Source: Verrucomicrobiota bacterium
GTDB lineage: Bacteria > Verrucomicrobiota > Verrucomicrobiia > JADLBR01
Assembly (NCBI GenBank): GCA_029560585.1
Contig: JAKQKQ010000017.1
Location: forward strand, 1-46,525
DNA: 46,525 nucleotides
Reading direction: 5' to 3'
The translations under genes and the position numbers were made by a program. This document shows positions 45,291-46,525 of the stretch, one piece after another; the first letter of the stretch is position 1, and every line of letters begins with the position of its first letter. Under the pieces are notes generated by a model. The model saw only the letters and a list, made by a program, of their open reading frames with translations, was not told the origin of the DNA and did no database searches.

Positions 45291-46206
45291 GCCCCTGCCA
45301 ATCCTGTTGGCAATCGGGCTCGCGGCCCCGCTCGCGATCCAGGCGCAGCCGACCCTGCGCCTCGACACGGAAGGCGGCCAACCCGCGATCCACGCCAGTG
45401 GTTACCCCCTGCTCCTCCGGCTGGTGATCGCGAATCCCGCAGCGGCCCAGGTTCTCGCCCGCAACGCGGAGAACCGCGCCATCCGGGAACTGTGGCAGAG
45501 GTCCGGCAGATTCGAGAATATGACGCCGGATCAGGTGGAAACCTTTAACCAGATTCACCCGACGCTGCCCATCTCCATCGTGCGATTCGGCTCGGCAAAG
45601 TCGCCGTTCCTGAAAGCGCTCCGCGTCGACCTCCTCGATGCCCATGGCGCATCCGTCAAAACGGCGATACGGGCCCTCCGCTCACAGGAGTTTAGGGGCG
45701 ACACGCTGGAGCTGGATGGGTCCCGGCGCTGCGTCGTACGCTACGGGATCGACGCGGCCGCATTCGAACGGCTCGCGCCCGGCACGTACCGCCTCCGCGC
45801 CACCCTCGTTGTTCCAGATGGGCCCAAGGAAATTTGGCGGGGTCGCGCCGAAAGCAACGCCCTCGACATGGAACTCCGCAAGGACGAAACGCTTCTCGAT
45901 CCCCCGCAGCGCCGCGACCTCCTGCTGCAGTCGGCACGATTCGCCCTCCATGACCAGGATTTCGCGAGGGTCGATGGGTATGCGGACGCCCTGCTGCGGC
46001 TTGATCCGCTATCGTGCGACGCCTGGGTGGTCAAGGGGGACGCCCGCGTCGGGCAGCAGCGGCTTGCCGAGGCCCGCGAGGCATACGAAAAAGCACTCGA
46101 ATGTTCGGCGGCGCGGAAACGCATGCTTCCTCCCCCGCTGGACGAGCCACCAGAATACATCTACCGGCGGCTCGACAATCTTCGAAAACTCAGCGGCGAA
46201 AGGTGA
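45283..46206 (+). CDS. Exported TPR-like protein
   Basis: This 307-residue protein has a Sec signal (LPILLAIGLAAPLAIQA). The middle (about 35-200) is beta-rich with APGTYRLRATLVVPDG, like an immunoglobulin-type fold. Residues about 215-275 look like two TPR helices pairs (ARFALHDQDFARVDGYADALLRLDP and AREAYEKALE). The ATG overlaps the metalloprotease stop by eight bases, so it is translationally coupled to the protease. It may be a substrate-binding or assembly partner; no family name is assigned. Confidence 0.72.
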   Translation: MIRPLPILLAIGLAAPLAIQAQPTLRLDTEGGQPAIHASGYPLLLRLVIANPAAAQVLARNAENRAIRELWQRSGRFENMTPDQVETFNQIHPTLPISIVRFGSAKSPFLKALRVDLLDAHGASVKTAIRALRSQEFRGDTLELDGSRRCVVRYGIDAAAFERLAPGTYRLRATLVVPDGPKEIWRGRAESNALDMELRKDETLLDPPQRRDLLLQSARFALHDQDFARVDGYADALLRLDPLSCDAWVVKGDARVGQQRLAEAREAYEKALECSAARKRMLPPPLDEPPEYIYRRLDNLRKLSGER

Positions 46207-46320
46207 TTCGCGCCGAGCCCCCTCCAAGCGCGACGGCACCGTGCGCGGAGCGCGCCACCCGTTGGACGGGCGTCGAATCCCCTTGCCACAGCGGGATTTG
46301 CGCGTAGCCTCCCGAGGATA

Positions 46321-46525
46321 ATGGCGCGGCGTGCGAGTTCGCGGATCAATCCCGTTTGGTGGGTGGTCGCGCTACTGCTCTGCGCCGGCGCCATCGCGGG
46401 TGGACGCTATCTTTTCGGCTATTTTGGCGACCCGTACCGAACCCTCCAGCCCCTCGACATGAAGGCATATCTGGAGAACGCCAACAGCCTCCGGGGCAAC
46501 GTGTACAAGACGCGCGGCACCATCG
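46321..46525 (+). CDS. N-terminus of a membrane-anchored protein, cut by the window edge
   Basis: The frame starts at ATG 46321 with GAGG just upstream and stays open to the end (68 codons). It has a basic N-terminus, one hydrophobic helix (WWVVALLLCAGAIAGG) and then MKAYLENANSLRGNVYKTRGTI, which looks like the beginning of an OB-like small beta domain. It is probably a periplasmic membrane-anchored protein. Too little is present to say more. Confidence 0.65.
   Translation, partial: MARRASSRINPVWWVVALLLCAGAIAGGRYLFGYFGDPYRTLQPLDMKAYLENANSLRGNVYKTRGTI

Overview
The window is a GC-rich bacterial segment, roughly two-thirds G+C over most of its length. It most resembles the PVC superphylum, for example Kiritimatiellota or another Verrucomicrobia-like lineage. 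The evidence is a block of S1 sulfatases and glycosidases without SusC/SusD, Tat- and Sec-exported Gfo/Idh/MocA oxidoreductases, an RHS protein carrying a Sec signal, and many ATGA start/stop overlaps. This assignment is inference from gene content. No rRNA, tRNA, transposase, phage gene or CRISPR array was seen. The first 163 bases form a perfect fold-back (69-base arms), which looks like an assembly or library artefact at a contig end.

Region 1 (1-18241) is a carbohydrate-utilisation locus. Twelve minus-strand genes are packed from 17369 to the left edge: BadF-type sugar kinase, cupin glucose-6-phosphate isomerase, cupin mannose-6-phosphate isomerase domain, a GH127-like protein, a large mannose-6-phosphate isomerase-like protein, a second GH127-like protein, an MFS sugar porter, sulfatase, GH2 glycosidase, two more sulfatases and a truncated Tat-exported glycosidase-like protein. 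A DeoR-family regulator is divergent. The logic is removal of sulfate and side chains outside the cytoplasm, uptake of small sugars, then phosphorylation and isomerisation. The substrate is probably a sulfated, arabinose/galactose-containing polysaccharide, but the sequence does not prove it.

Region 2 (18242-25815) is more housekeeping: glnA with two PII genes, an ArsP/SO_0444-like metal permease, an AsmA-like envelope protein and a fused ABCG-like ABC transporter. A structured intergenic repeat lies at 18242-18402, with a second copy at 39703-39866.

Region 3 (25816-36997) is an accessory island that begins with an AT-rich gap. It holds two tandem secreted alpha/beta hydrolases, an N-terminally short O-antigen-ligase-like protein, a small secreted protein and a 1303-residue RHS protein. 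Downstream is a partly decayed duplication of the unit [RHS C-terminal tail + CPBP-like membrane protein], mixed with further RHS fragments and a low-GC secreted protein of unknown function.

Region 4 (37019-41781) encodes two exported Gfo/Idh/MocA oxidoreductases and an exported dihydrodipicolinate-synthase-family protein, divergent from a PAS-AraC regulator. RHS debris lies on both sides of it. Region 5 (42237-46525) is a plus-strand run of secreted proteins: a small exported protein, a proline-rich metzincin-like metalloprotease, a TPR-like protein and the start of a membrane-anchored protein that leaves the window.

The best candidates for something undescribed are the duplicated RHS-tail/CPBP module, the exported aldolase/oxidoreductase set within RHS debris, the structured two-copy repeat, and the metzincin operon.
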